A stretch of 39,781 nucleotides of DNA, from positions 1-39,781 of the IMG/VR virus record IMGVR_UViG_3300042991_000617. The stretch is one strand, 5' to 3'. Position numbers and translations under genes: made by a program. Source of the stretch: a virus. This document shows positions 23,252 to 28,404 of the stretch, in pieces (the stretch's first letter is position 1; the number at the start of each line of letters is the position of its first letter). The notes under the pieces are model-generated. The model was given only the letters and a program-made list of their open reading frames with translations, ran no database searches and was not told the DNA's origin.

Positions 23252-23802
23252 ATTGCATTTTAGGTATCGACCCTGGTTTCGCCTCCATTGGCCTTGCGGT
23301 CGTGGCGCTCGAAGACAATCAAGTAACCCCGATCGCAATGACCGTCGTTTGCACCGCCAAGTCAACGAGGGCGTCAAAGGTTCGGGCGTCCAGCGACAAC
23401 CACCGCAGGGGTTTGGAAATAGTCCGCTCCATTCGCCCCTTGATCGATCTGCATAAGCCGATCCTGATCTGTGCAGAAGGTTTCTCGTTCCCGCGACAAG
23501 CCAGGGCGTCAGCCTTACTCGGTCGATGTTGGGGAATTATCGATTGCCTGGCCGAGCAGTATTCGATCCCTGTGATCGAGGCTTCTCCCCAAGAAATTAA
23601 GTTCGCGGTCACCGGGTCGAAGAAGGCGAGCAAAGAAGAAGTCCAACACGGCCTCGAATCCTTGTTTCCCGCCAGCGAGACGATCAAGGAGTTTAAACGC
23701 ATCGAACCGCGCTCGCTTTACGAACACGGCTTCGATGCTTTGGGTGCTTGCGTGGCTTGCCTTGAGTCAACCGAAGTAAGACTCCTAAGGCGTTTAGGAT
23801 AG
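23248..23802 (+). CDS. ruvC: RuvC-like Holliday junction resolvase, 184 aa
   Basis: GAAGGAGA precedes the ATG. The RNase H-type catalytic set is visible: Asp8 in GIDPG, Glu77 in CAEGFSF, and His160/Asp163 in EHGFDALGAC. A SPQEIKFAVTG segment (about 113-123) with a basic GSKKASKEEV follows as in bacterial RuvC. It would cut four-way junctions or branched DNA to give linear DNA for packaging. Its last 9 bases overlap the tail of a convergent minus-strand gene. Confidence 0.8.
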   Translation: MNCILGIDPGFASIGLAVVALEDNQVTPIAMTVVCTAKSTRASKVRASSDNHRRGLEIVRSIRPLIDLHKPILICAEGFSFPRQARASALLGRCWGIIDCLAEQYSIPVIEASPQEIKFAVTGSKKASKEEVQHGLESLFPASETIKEFKRIEPRSLYEHGFDALGACVACLESTEVRLLRRLG

Positions 23803-24093
23803 CTCGCTTTCCACATCGCCGTAGAAGGCCCAGAAGGCGATCACGGCTTTCAGGTTTTCGGATTCGCCGATCGAGCTTATCTTAGTATCGATTAACCCGT
23901 TATCGAAACCGTAGTTGTCGCTTCTGGTGTGTAAGAGAATATCATCGTGGAAACGAGTGTAGATAATCCATTTGTGACCATCGATCGTTTCATGTAGGCG
24001 TTCGGACCGATCGGTAGTTTCGTTCCACAATTCGGCGTCGTCGATCGATATGGCGATCTCTTTTATTTCGTTTCTGTATTCATGATTTGTCAT
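23794..24093 (-). CDS. Small acidic accessory protein, 99 aa
   Basis: The start has a GAAAGTGAAAGG leader just upstream, shared with other genes here. The product is acidic and aromatic-rich (HKWIIYTRFHDDILLHTRSDNYG), ending AFYGDVESELS, and looks like an alpha/beta small soluble protein. It is the last gene of the minus-strand accessory run and converges on the resolvase. Unknown function. Small acidic phage proteins of this kind often act on host proteins. Confidence 0.6.
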   Translation of the reverse strand: MTNHEYRNEIKEIAISIDDAELWNETTDRSERLHETIDGHKWIIYTRFHDDILLHTRSDNYGFDNGLIDTKISSIGESENLKAVIAFWAFYGDVESELS

Positions 24094-24120
24094 TTTTTAC
24101 CTTTCACTTTCTTTTCTTGG

Positions 24121-24303
24121 TCAAGCTAAACCAACCATTCGATTCATTTCAAGAAGCATATCCTGTTCTGGCTTATCGTTCACTCCAATGGGCCGAAGTT
24201 CTTTTCCGTTTTCGAACAGAAGGAAAAATCGACCTTCGTGCTCGAACACGTAAATCCTTTTCCCCGTGTTCACGCTACGGCTTTGGTACTTGAGGCTGAT
24301 CAC
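24121..24303 (-). CDS. Small beta-rich accessory protein, 60 aa
   Basis: The GTG start has GAGAGGAAT upstream. The product has alternating beta-type residues (KRIYVFEHEGRFFLLFENGKEL) and a short C-terminal helix. No family recognised. It follows the 23-aa membrane peptide gene after 10 bases. Confidence 0.5.
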   Translation of the reverse strand: MISLKYQSRSVNTGKRIYVFEHEGRFFLLFENGKELRPIGVNDKPEQDMLLEMNRMVGLA

Positions 24304-24313
24304 TGGATTCCTC

Positions 24314-24385
24314 TCAATCCGGGTTCGAACTGATCAGACCCAAAATGATAATTACAAGTAGCACTTTCCAAGTGATAGTGATCAC
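24314..24385 (-). CDS. 23-aa single-helix membrane peptide
   Basis: The GTG overlaps the stop of the 61-aa gene (GTGA) and has AGGAGA seven bases upstream. Almost the whole product is one hydrophobic helix (WKVLLVIIILGLI). It resembles the other tiny membrane peptides of this phage. The overlap and ribosome site are the evidence. Confidence 0.45.
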   Translation of the reverse strand: MITITWKVLLVIIILGLISSNPD

Positions 24386-24567
24386 TGGTTGTCTCCTACG
24401 TTGTAAAAACCCGCGAGTTCTTCGATATGCTCATCGATCACTTGGCGGGCGATCGATAATGCACTCGCCAGACCGCGACGAAAGCCGACACCGAATTCGA
24501 CCGAATTGTCGTTTATGTGGAACGTATCCAATGCCGCTTGGATACGGTTGATTATCTCTTGTTCCAT
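24382..24567 (-). CDS. Small helical accessory protein, 61 aa
   Basis: I chose the ATG at 24567, with AAAGGAAA upstream, rather than a TTG two codons earlier. The product is a helical protein with Ala/Leu/Arg-rich middle (FRRGLASALSIARQVIDEHIEEL). A related FG/GF..A.. pattern is seen in the 69-aa neighbour, which hints at ancient duplication. Start lies within the upstream gene's end. Confidence 0.55.
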   Translation of the reverse strand: MEQEIINRIQAALDTFHINDNSVEFGVGFRRGLASALSIARQVIDEHIEELAGFYNVGDNQ

Positions 24568-24761
24568 TTGCAAATTTCCTTTGGGAAAGGGGTTTCGGGC
24601 GTTTCTCTCGCGTACCAGCCCGCCACAAAGCCGAGCTTGTACGCAAGCTCAACCTTGGAAAGAGAGACCTCGAACAAGTTCGAAAGCCTATCCCGTTGAT
24701 ATTCGATTTCTCGTTTGGCTTCTACCAGTACGCTTTCTAAACTATTCGCTTCGTTTGTCAT
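24552..24761 (-). CDS. Small helical accessory protein, 69 aa
   Basis: I chose the ATG at 24761 because AAAGGAGC precedes it; the longer frame to 24812 lies in the Lar-like gene. The product is helical and charged (LVEAKREIEYQRDRLSNLF), then LAYKLGFVAGWYARETPETPF, a pattern common in small phage proteins of unknown function. It overlaps the genes on both sides by 16-20 bases. Confidence 0.55.
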   Translation of the reverse strand: MTNEANSLESVLVEAKREIEYQRDRLSNLFEVSLSKVELAYKLGFVAGWYARETPETPFPKEICKWNKR

Positions 24762-25041
24762 AGTTGCTCCTTTTGCGAGCGCAAGTTTCGCACTCGCTAT
24801 CAATATCCACATTAATAAACCATTCCTTGCATGAATAGCACTGGAAACCGAAGCACTCGATTACTTCGAAATTCCATTCCTCGATTGCTTCATCGGGAGT
24901 AGCGCCGTGCCCAACAGGCATGGTCTTTTGTACCGCGTCAACGGCGCCGTCGTACTCGCAGTCACAAGTGCAACGGTAGCCTATAGCAGACCGTTCGGTT
25001 ACGGGCGGCTTTCCGCAATAGTGGCAATCGTGGGGCGTCAT
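24742..25041 (-). CDS. Lar-like zinc protein with an extra Cys4 domain, 99 aa
   Basis: The first 57 residues fit the small Lar (restriction alleviation) zinc fold: CHYCGKPP at the start, a second CTCDC group in the middle, and Pro-Asp-Glu-Ala-Ile-Glu-Glu-Trp-Asn at the end, the most telling motif. The last 40 residues add another two CxxC pairs (CYSC and CETC), a zinc-ribbon-like unit not part of the short Lar form. Lar proteins modulate type I restriction; anti-restriction activity here is a hypothesis. AGGT precedes the ATG, one base after the previous stop. Confidence 0.55.
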   Translation of the reverse strand: MTPHDCHYCGKPPVTERSAIGYRCTCDCEYDGAVDAVQKTMPVGHGATPDEAIEEWNFEVIECFGFQCYSCKEWFINVDIDSECETCARKRSNYDKRSE

Positions 25042-25042
25042 G

Positions 25043-25276
25043 TTAACCTACCATCTTGGCTAGGGTTGCCGATGTGGAGTAGTATGCTCTGTGAGTGTCG
25101 GAGTTAAAACTCATCTTACCGAGTGTCCTACCGTTGCATTCGATAGCAACGGGCAAGGTTTTAAACGTTTGGTAGTCTTCTTCGCAGTCTACTTCGGCCC
25201 AAAGATTGAACGGCCATTCCGGGTCAACCATCGTGCGGATTACCGAAATGTAGTTTTCTAACGCTTTCGCTTTCAT
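25043..25276 (-). CDS. Small accessory protein, 77 aa
   Basis: AAAGGATAGG precedes the ATG, downstream of two strong hairpins. The product begins MKAKALENYISVIRTMV, has an acidic middle, and a beta-type YYSTSATLAKMVG end. No family recognised. It is translated just before the Lar-like gene. Confidence 0.55.
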   Translation of the reverse strand: MKAKALENYISVIRTMVDPEWPFNLWAEVDCEEDYQTFKTLPVAIECNGRTLGKMSFNSDTHRAYYSTSATLAKMVG

Positions 25277-25284
25277 AACAAACC

Positions 25285-25359
25285 TATCCTTTCAGGTGAG
25301 CGTACGAGCAAACCGTGTACGCTCACCCAAACGCAAAACCGTAGTTTTGCCGGGTTTGG
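25285..25359. promoter_or_regulatory. Intergenic double hairpin, 25295-25359
   Basis: A perfect 11-bp stem (25295-25305 with 25317-25327, loop of 11) is followed by a bulged stem (25327-25339 with 25344-25359: CCAAAC plus GCAAAAC against GTTTTGC and GTTTGG, loop of 4). They fill the gap between the stop of the 188-aa gene and the start of the 77-aa gene. There is no U-run, so RNA processing, mRNA stability or a protein site is more likely than simple termination. Confidence 0.6.
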
Positions 25360-25926
25360 TTAAGCAGCGTTTCTCTTTTCCTGCTCTTCTCGTTCTTCTC
25401 TTCTCGTTTTACAGTACTCCGACCAATGAAGTTTATTCCCATTTCGATGCTGATAATACCGCTCCGGTCGATAGTAGTTTAGCTTTTCGATAGCATAGAA
25501 GAATTGTGCAAGCTCATCTTGGGTGACGGTTCGAAGGTTGTATTCATCGATTGCGTTCCCGATTGCTTTCATTGCCTTGATTGCAATTAGGTCTCTAGTT
25601 TCGAATATGTGTCCGTTCGTAGTGATTTTGCATGAATGAGAGAACATTTCGACGTGTGGACAGTAAGAGTGTCCCCATTTGACGTTTGTTTCAAAAAGAC
25701 TATCGGTCTCGGGTTCTCCTTCCTTTGCGATGCCGCGTTGAAACTCGATTCTGATCTCCGCTGTCTTATCCCAAGTATTCTTATCGGTCGTAAACGCAAG
25801 CATGATACAAGGATGAGAATAACCCATATTACCGGAATCGGAATCTCGGATTATAACCTCGGCCTTGGTTAATTCGTACCTCGTTGCGTTTACGTTTACT
25901 GTGAACTTCTTCTTTGTTTTTGACAT
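25360..25926 (-). CDS. Accessory protein, unknown, 188 aa
   Basis: GAAAGTAAAGGGAAAG precedes the ATG, a variant of the shared leader. The product starts with a basic MSKTKKKF leader. Its first half looks beta-rich with several polar turns; the second half is helical, with repeated Tyr/Arg (LNYYRPERYYQHRNGN) and a very charged C-terminus (TRREEREEQEKRN). Cysteines and His (YCPHVEMFSHSC) could bind metal. It is the longest gene of the accessory run. Function unknown. Confidence 0.65.
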   Translation of the reverse strand: MSKTKKKFTVNVNATRYELTKAEVIIRDSDSGNMGYSHPCIMLAFTTDKNTWDKTAEIRIEFQRGIAKEGEPETDSLFETNVKWGHSYCPHVEMFSHSCKITTNGHIFETRDLIAIKAMKAIGNAIDEYNLRTVTQDELAQFFYAIEKLNYYRPERYYQHRNGNKLHWSEYCKTRREEREEQEKRNAA

Positions 25927-25980
25927 AACTTTCCCTTTACTTTCAAGGCGAGAAACGAAGCACTTCGTTCGTTTTCCGCC

Positions 25981-26007
25981 GCGAACGCAAAAAGCGAGCG
26001 CGTGGGG
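25981..26007. repeat. 27-bp direct repeat, copy 1
   Basis: This 27-base sequence, starting GCGAACGCAAAAAGCG, is identical to 26284-26310. Each copy sits immediately after a stop codon on the minus strand, between small accessory genes. Confidence 0.85.
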
Positions 26008-26008
26008 G

Positions 26009-26077
26009 TTATTCGAAAACTTCGCTGATATCTCGAAGTTTGGTTACATAAATGCGATAGCCCATGGTTCGATTCAT
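26009..26077 (-). CDS. Possible 22-aa peptide
   Basis: The ATG overlaps the stop of the 62-aa gene (ATGA) and GGGAGA lies just upstream. The product MNRTMGYRIYVTKLRDISEVFE is soluble. It ends exactly at the repeat-type TAACCCCC border that ends another gene here, which is the best support. Low confidence because it is so short. Confidence 0.35.
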   Translation of the reverse strand: MNRTMGYRIYVTKLRDISEVFE

Positions 26078-26262
26078 ACGTTTTCTCCCTGTTCTCGCCA
26101 TACGTCCCTGGAACCAATGCAAAAGATATCGAACCATGGGCTTAATCCTGCATATTTGCAGATATCGAACATATCCGGTTTGTTTGCAGTTTTAAGTGAA
26201 TTGCCATTGGCGTATTTTCTGCCTAATTGATAGGCTTTCTCTTCTAATATTGGGTTATTCAT
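26074..26262 (-). CDS. Small accessory protein, 62 aa
   Basis: GAAAGTGAAAGGG precedes the ATG, one of the clear copies of the shared leader. The product has a helical start (LEEKAYQLGRKYANG) and a WFDIFCIGSRDVWREQGE end with two cysteines. The directly repeated 27-bp element lies upstream. Function unknown. Confidence 0.6.
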   Translation of the reverse strand: MNNPILEEKAYQLGRKYANGNSLKTANKPDMFDICKYAGLSPWFDIFCIGSRDVWREQGENV

Positions 26263-26283
26263 GATTTCCCTTTCACTTTCGCA

Positions 26284-26310
26284 GCGAACGCAAAAAGCGA
26301 GCGCGTGGGG
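26284..26310. repeat. 27-bp direct repeat, copy 2
   Basis: Identical to 25981-26007. It lies between the stop of the 60-aa gene and the leader of the 62-aa gene on the minus strand. Confidence 0.85.
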
Positions 26311-26493
26311 TTATGGGTTTATCCTCTCAATTTTGAGGATCAATCCTTCGATCGCGTACGCGGCGTCATTCATCGCATCCCTACGTGCGTAGTGCGCCAA
26401 TGAATCCGGCGAAATAGACTCATCGCCAAAACGATCGGATAGCTTGGCTTCATCGAAAAACCGATCTTTCAGTTTCTGAAGTTCTCTTATCAT
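26311..26493 (-). CDS. Small acidic accessory protein, 60 aa
   Basis: AAAGCGAAAGAGG precedes the ATG (shared leader plus ribosome site). The product is helical and charged, ending AYAIEGLILKIERI, which recalls the HIEGLIFAYRFLL end of the 45-aa protein upstream. The two may be diverged paralogues. Function unknown. Confidence 0.6.
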   Translation of the reverse strand: MIRELQKLKDRFFDEAKLSDRFGDESISPDSLAHYARRDAMNDAAYAIEGLILKIERINP

Positions 26494-26516
26494 GATTCCT
26501 CTTTCGCTTTTGCAGA

Positions 26517-26567
26517 CCGACCAAGCATGACCTTGATCGGCCTACCAAAAAGACAGCGTCTTTTTGG
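26517..26567. promoter_or_regulatory. Tandem intergenic hairpins
   Basis: The first stem pairs 26517-26525 with 26532-26540 (nine pairs, one mismatch or G-U). The second is perfect: 26545-26554 with 26558-26567 (CCAAAAAGAC, loop of 3). They lie between the 45-aa and 60-aa genes on the minus strand. On the minus strand the second stem begins CCAAAAAGAC with no U-run after it, so it is more likely a processing or stability signal than a terminator. Confidence 0.6.
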
Positions 26568-26593
26568 GGCGACTTGTTCGAATCGCTGAGGGT

Positions 26594-26731
26594 TTAGTGG
26601 TTATCGAGTAAGAACCGATACGCGAAGATCAATCCTTCGATATGCAATCGAGTTTCTTGATCGACTTTCGGGAGTATAGCCGAGTAGTCTCGTATCCACT
26701 GCTCAATTTCCGATCGTAAAAGAGCGCTCAT
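26594..26731 (-). CDS. Small accessory protein, 45 aa
   Basis: The ATG overlaps the stop of the 38-aa gene (ATGA), and GAAAGTGAAGG precedes it inside that gene. The product (LLRSEIEQWIRDYSAILPKV, then HIEGLIFAYRFLLDNH) is a compact two-helix protein. Its end resembles the 60-aa protein. Function unknown. Confidence 0.55.
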   Translation of the reverse strand: MSALLRSEIEQWIRDYSAILPKVDQETRLHIEGLIFAYRFLLDNH

Positions 26732-26844
26732 TTGCGGCCTTCACTTTCTCGCCAAAACTTGGCGAGATCAAGGTAATGTTGACCCATAGCGTGGTCGCAT
26801 GATTCAAAGGCCTTGCAGGCTTTCCAGATAAAATAGTTGCTCAT
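26728..26844 (-). CDS. Small accessory protein, 38 aa
   Basis: I chose the ATG at 26844, with GCGAAAGCGAAAG in front of it, over the longer frame that runs back through the hairpin region. The product MSNYFIWKACKAFESCDHAM continues as LAKFWRESEGRK, an aromatic helix with two cysteines. Overlaps the 45-aa gene by ATGA. Function unknown. Confidence 0.5.
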   Translation of the reverse strand: MSNYFIWKACKAFESCDHAMGQHYLDLAKFWRESEGRK

Positions 26845-26865
26845 CTTTCGCTTTCGCTTTCTCGT

Positions 26866-26941
26866 TTGTCGTTTGCTTCGACAATCGCGAACGGAACCGA
26901 GAGTTAAGCCCTCGGGTCCGTTTGCCGTTGTCGAGAACGGC
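26866..26941. promoter_or_regulatory. Three consecutive hairpins upstream of the accessory genes
   Basis: Stem 1: 26866-26871 with 26879-26884 (perfect, 6 bp). Stem 2: 26891-26901 with 26911-26921 (11 bp, one mismatch). Stem 3: 26924-26929 with 26936-26941 (perfect, 6 bp). All lie between the 43-aa and 38-aa genes. Their spacing without gaps suggests one folded RNA element. Confidence 0.55.
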
Positions 26942-26947
26942 TGGGGG

Positions 26948-27079
26948 TTATTTGAGAGACAAAACGATCGCGCGGACAAGTGCTCGTGTGGAGTATCGTG
27001 CCGGATGCCAAGCAGGAAGCCTGAGTTCGCGCAACGCGAGTGTCCGCGCTTGGATTTTGATTTTTTTGCTTTGTTTCAT
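26948..27079 (-). CDS. Possible 43-aa basic protein, first of the accessory run
   Basis: An ATG at 27079 opens a strongly basic product (MKQSKKIKIQARTLALRE at the start). It ends at TAACCCCC, the same border seen in two other genes here. AGGT is the only ribosome site-like sequence. The compact basic composition could mean nucleic-acid binding. I am unsure that it is translated. Confidence 0.4.
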   Translation of the reverse strand: MKQSKKIKIQARTLALRELRLPAWHPARYSTRALVRAIVLSLK

Positions 27080-27266
27080 AGTGACCTATATTGCAATCGT
27101 GGTGCCACCTAAAAACCCAATGATTACGACATTATGAACCACTGTTCATTTCATTCCTGCAATCACTACGCACGCCAATTCCACCCATTCCCCAATGTTT
27201 TCGTGTACTTACCACGAATGAAATGGGGTTTTTCACGGATGAAATGAAGGTACGTTTCTTCCCAAC

Positions 27267-27285
27267 TGTGCAAGAATCGTACACC
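27267..27285. repeat. 19-bp repeat TGTGCAAG..TCGTACACC, copy 1
   Basis: It differs from copy 2 at two central bases. Its GTACAC end resembles the TGTACAC iterons of the origin. Confidence 0.6.
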
Positions 27286-27360
27286 GATCGGCGGGCGCTC
27301 GAGGCCGTGGCTCACTTGGGCCCAATTTGACACAAGGCTCGGATTGACGCAGTTTGGCAG

Positions 27361-27379
27361 TGTGCAAGGTTCGTACACC
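27361..27379. repeat. 19-bp repeat TGTGCAAG..TCGTACACC, copy 2
   Basis: Second copy, 94 bases downstream of the first, in the same orientation. Could be a protein-binding or packaging recognition site. Confidence 0.6.
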
Positions 27380-27447
27380 TTGTGCGGTCCCATGTCGCCT
27401 CGGTCTAGTGAGTAGAGGCGATCACCTCGGACCAAAGACCCAAGGCT

Positions 27448-27483
27448 CTAGGGTCCTCCTGCTCACAGGGTCGTAGGACCTAG
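27448..27483. other. Hairpin with bulged 9-bp stem
   Basis: CTAGGGTCCT at 27448-27457 pairs with AGGACCTAG at 27475-27483 with one bulged base, loop of 17. It lies just before the purine tract in the non-coding region. Confidence 0.45.
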
Positions 27484-27741
27484 GAATCATCGGGAGGAAG
27501 AGAAAAAGCCGAAAAAGAGGAGACAGGGAGAGAGAAAGAGGGAGCGAAGGAGCACCCAAAAACCCAAAACCAGGGCTACAGGCTCCAAGCCTCTAGGTGC
27601 CTCCCTAAGGGTTCTTTTCTCCAGTCCGCCTCGTACTACGGACCGAGGGCCTTTCGGGCTCTACGAGTCAATCTAGGCCCCCCCCTCGGGTCAATACCGG
27701 TATGGCTCTTGGGTGCAGGGTGGCGGGGGGCTAAGACCCGG

Positions 27742-27757
27742 TCCGAACCTTAAAACT
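27742..27757. repeat. TCCGAACCTTAAAA repeat, copy 1
   Basis: The 16 bases differ at only one position from those at 27799-27814, 57 bases away. Found only in the control region. Confidence 0.55.
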
Positions 27758-27798
27758 AAAAGGTGTAGTACAGTATCTTACATGGGGCCCAGAGCTAC

Positions 27799-27814
27799 TC
27801 CGAACCTTAAAATT
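27799..27814. repeat. TCCGAACCTTAAAA repeat, copy 2
   Basis: Second copy. Together with copy 1 it may mark a binding site for a phage regulator or TerS. Confidence 0.55.
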
Positions 27815-27913
27815 GAATCCTATCCTACCTCAGACTACACGGCCTTAAACCAAAGACTCTATGAGTATAGGGGCTAGAATCATAGGATCTAAACTCGGAG
27901 TGATCGCGGGACT

Positions 27914-27942
27914 TTGACAATGGCTCTATAGTTGTAGATAGT
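27914..27942 (+). promoter_or_regulatory. Sigma70-like promoter upstream of the packaging genes
   Basis: A perfect TTGACA (27914-27919) is followed after 17 bases by GATAGT (27937-27942), four of six matching TATAAT. The start codon of the TerS-like gene is 30 bases further. This would drive the packaging and virion operon with host RNA polymerase. Confidence 0.55.
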
Positions 27943-27972
27943 GGACCCAGGCCCCCAGTTATAGAGGCTCGA

Positions 27973-28404
27973 ATGTCGAAGAAAGAGTATGTGGAGAACA
28001 GTCAGTCGGCTCGGAGGATCAGGTTCAGGGAGAACGTGGACGAACGGGTTGGCGAGAAGCCCCTAGAGAACCTGGCGACCCCGACCGGGATAGTTTTCGA
28101 GCCCAAGCATAGGGTCAGGAGGATCGTGAAGCCTGAGGTCAGGCTCAAACCTCACATTGGGGTACTTTTGGGGTCTTCCTACAACATAATCCACCAAGAA
28201 TTGAACCGTTTGACTGAAAAACAGGCGAATTTCCAATTGGACGAAGAGGAACTCCGCCGTTTCGTCAAATTGGCTGACGCCACGGTCAAATTGGCGCGAG
28301 AAGAGCGCGAACAGGAGACCCGGGACGATCCTGGGTCGTATTCTGACGAGGAATTGCTGGTTGCGGCGGATACGGCCCGCGTGCGCCTGCTGGAGGGCAA
28401 ATGA
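27973..28404 (+). CDS. Terminase small subunit-like protein (by position), 143 aa
   Basis: AGAGG precedes the ATG. The N-terminus is basic (SKKEYVENSQSARRIRFREN), as expected for DNA binding. The C-terminal half (about 55-135) is a long charged helix pair (LNRLTEKQANFQLDEEELRR, then VKLAREEREQETRDD), typical of the oligomerising part of small terminase or related proteins. It lies two genes before TerL at the start of the packaging operon. No clear helix-turn-helix is visible, so the call rests mainly on location and shape. Confidence 0.5.
   Translation: MSKKEYVENSQSARRIRFRENVDERVGEKPLENLATPTGIVFEPKHRVRRIVKPEVRLKPHIGVLLGSSYNIIHQELNRLTEKQANFQLDEEELRRFVKLADATVKLAREEREQETRDDPGSYSDEELLVAADTARVRLLEGK

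Larger units (their letters stand above)
27080..27972. other. 0.9-kb non-coding control or packaging region
   Basis: No convincing gene lies here on either strand. It holds a pair of 14-base CAC(G)ATGAAATG-type repeats at 27213 and 27234 with an inverted relative at 27145; two 19-bp repeats at 27267 and 27361; a hairpin at 27448-27483; a purine tract at 27492-27552 (57 of 61 bases purine); a TCCGAACCTTAAAA pair at 27742 and 27799; and a promoter at 27914. Position just before the TerS-like gene makes it the best candidate for the packaging start site and late control region. Confidence 0.6.

Noticed and set aside
24310-24345. tRNA-like GGTTCGAAC sequence
   Set aside because: No acceptor stem, D-arm or anticodon arm can be built around it, and it falls in the end of a small gene.
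25896-26117. Minus-strand 73-codon open frame
   Set aside because: It crosses the 27-bp repeat and the start of the 188-aa gene; the shorter overlapping 22-aa frame fits the local overlap style better.
26545-26567. Intrinsic terminator
   Set aside because: The stem is perfect, but no U-run follows on the minus strand; the T-run in the plus strand is part of the stem itself.
27244-27330. Plus-strand 28-codon ORF starting MKVRFFPTVQ
   Set aside because: The composition is acceptable but there is no ribosome site and the codons fall on a repeated DNA element; not strong enough to call.
27166-27435. Minus-strand 89-codon open frame in the non-coding region
   Set aside because: No ribosome site, no sensible composition, and it covers the 19-bp and ATGAAATG repeats, which look like DNA sites.
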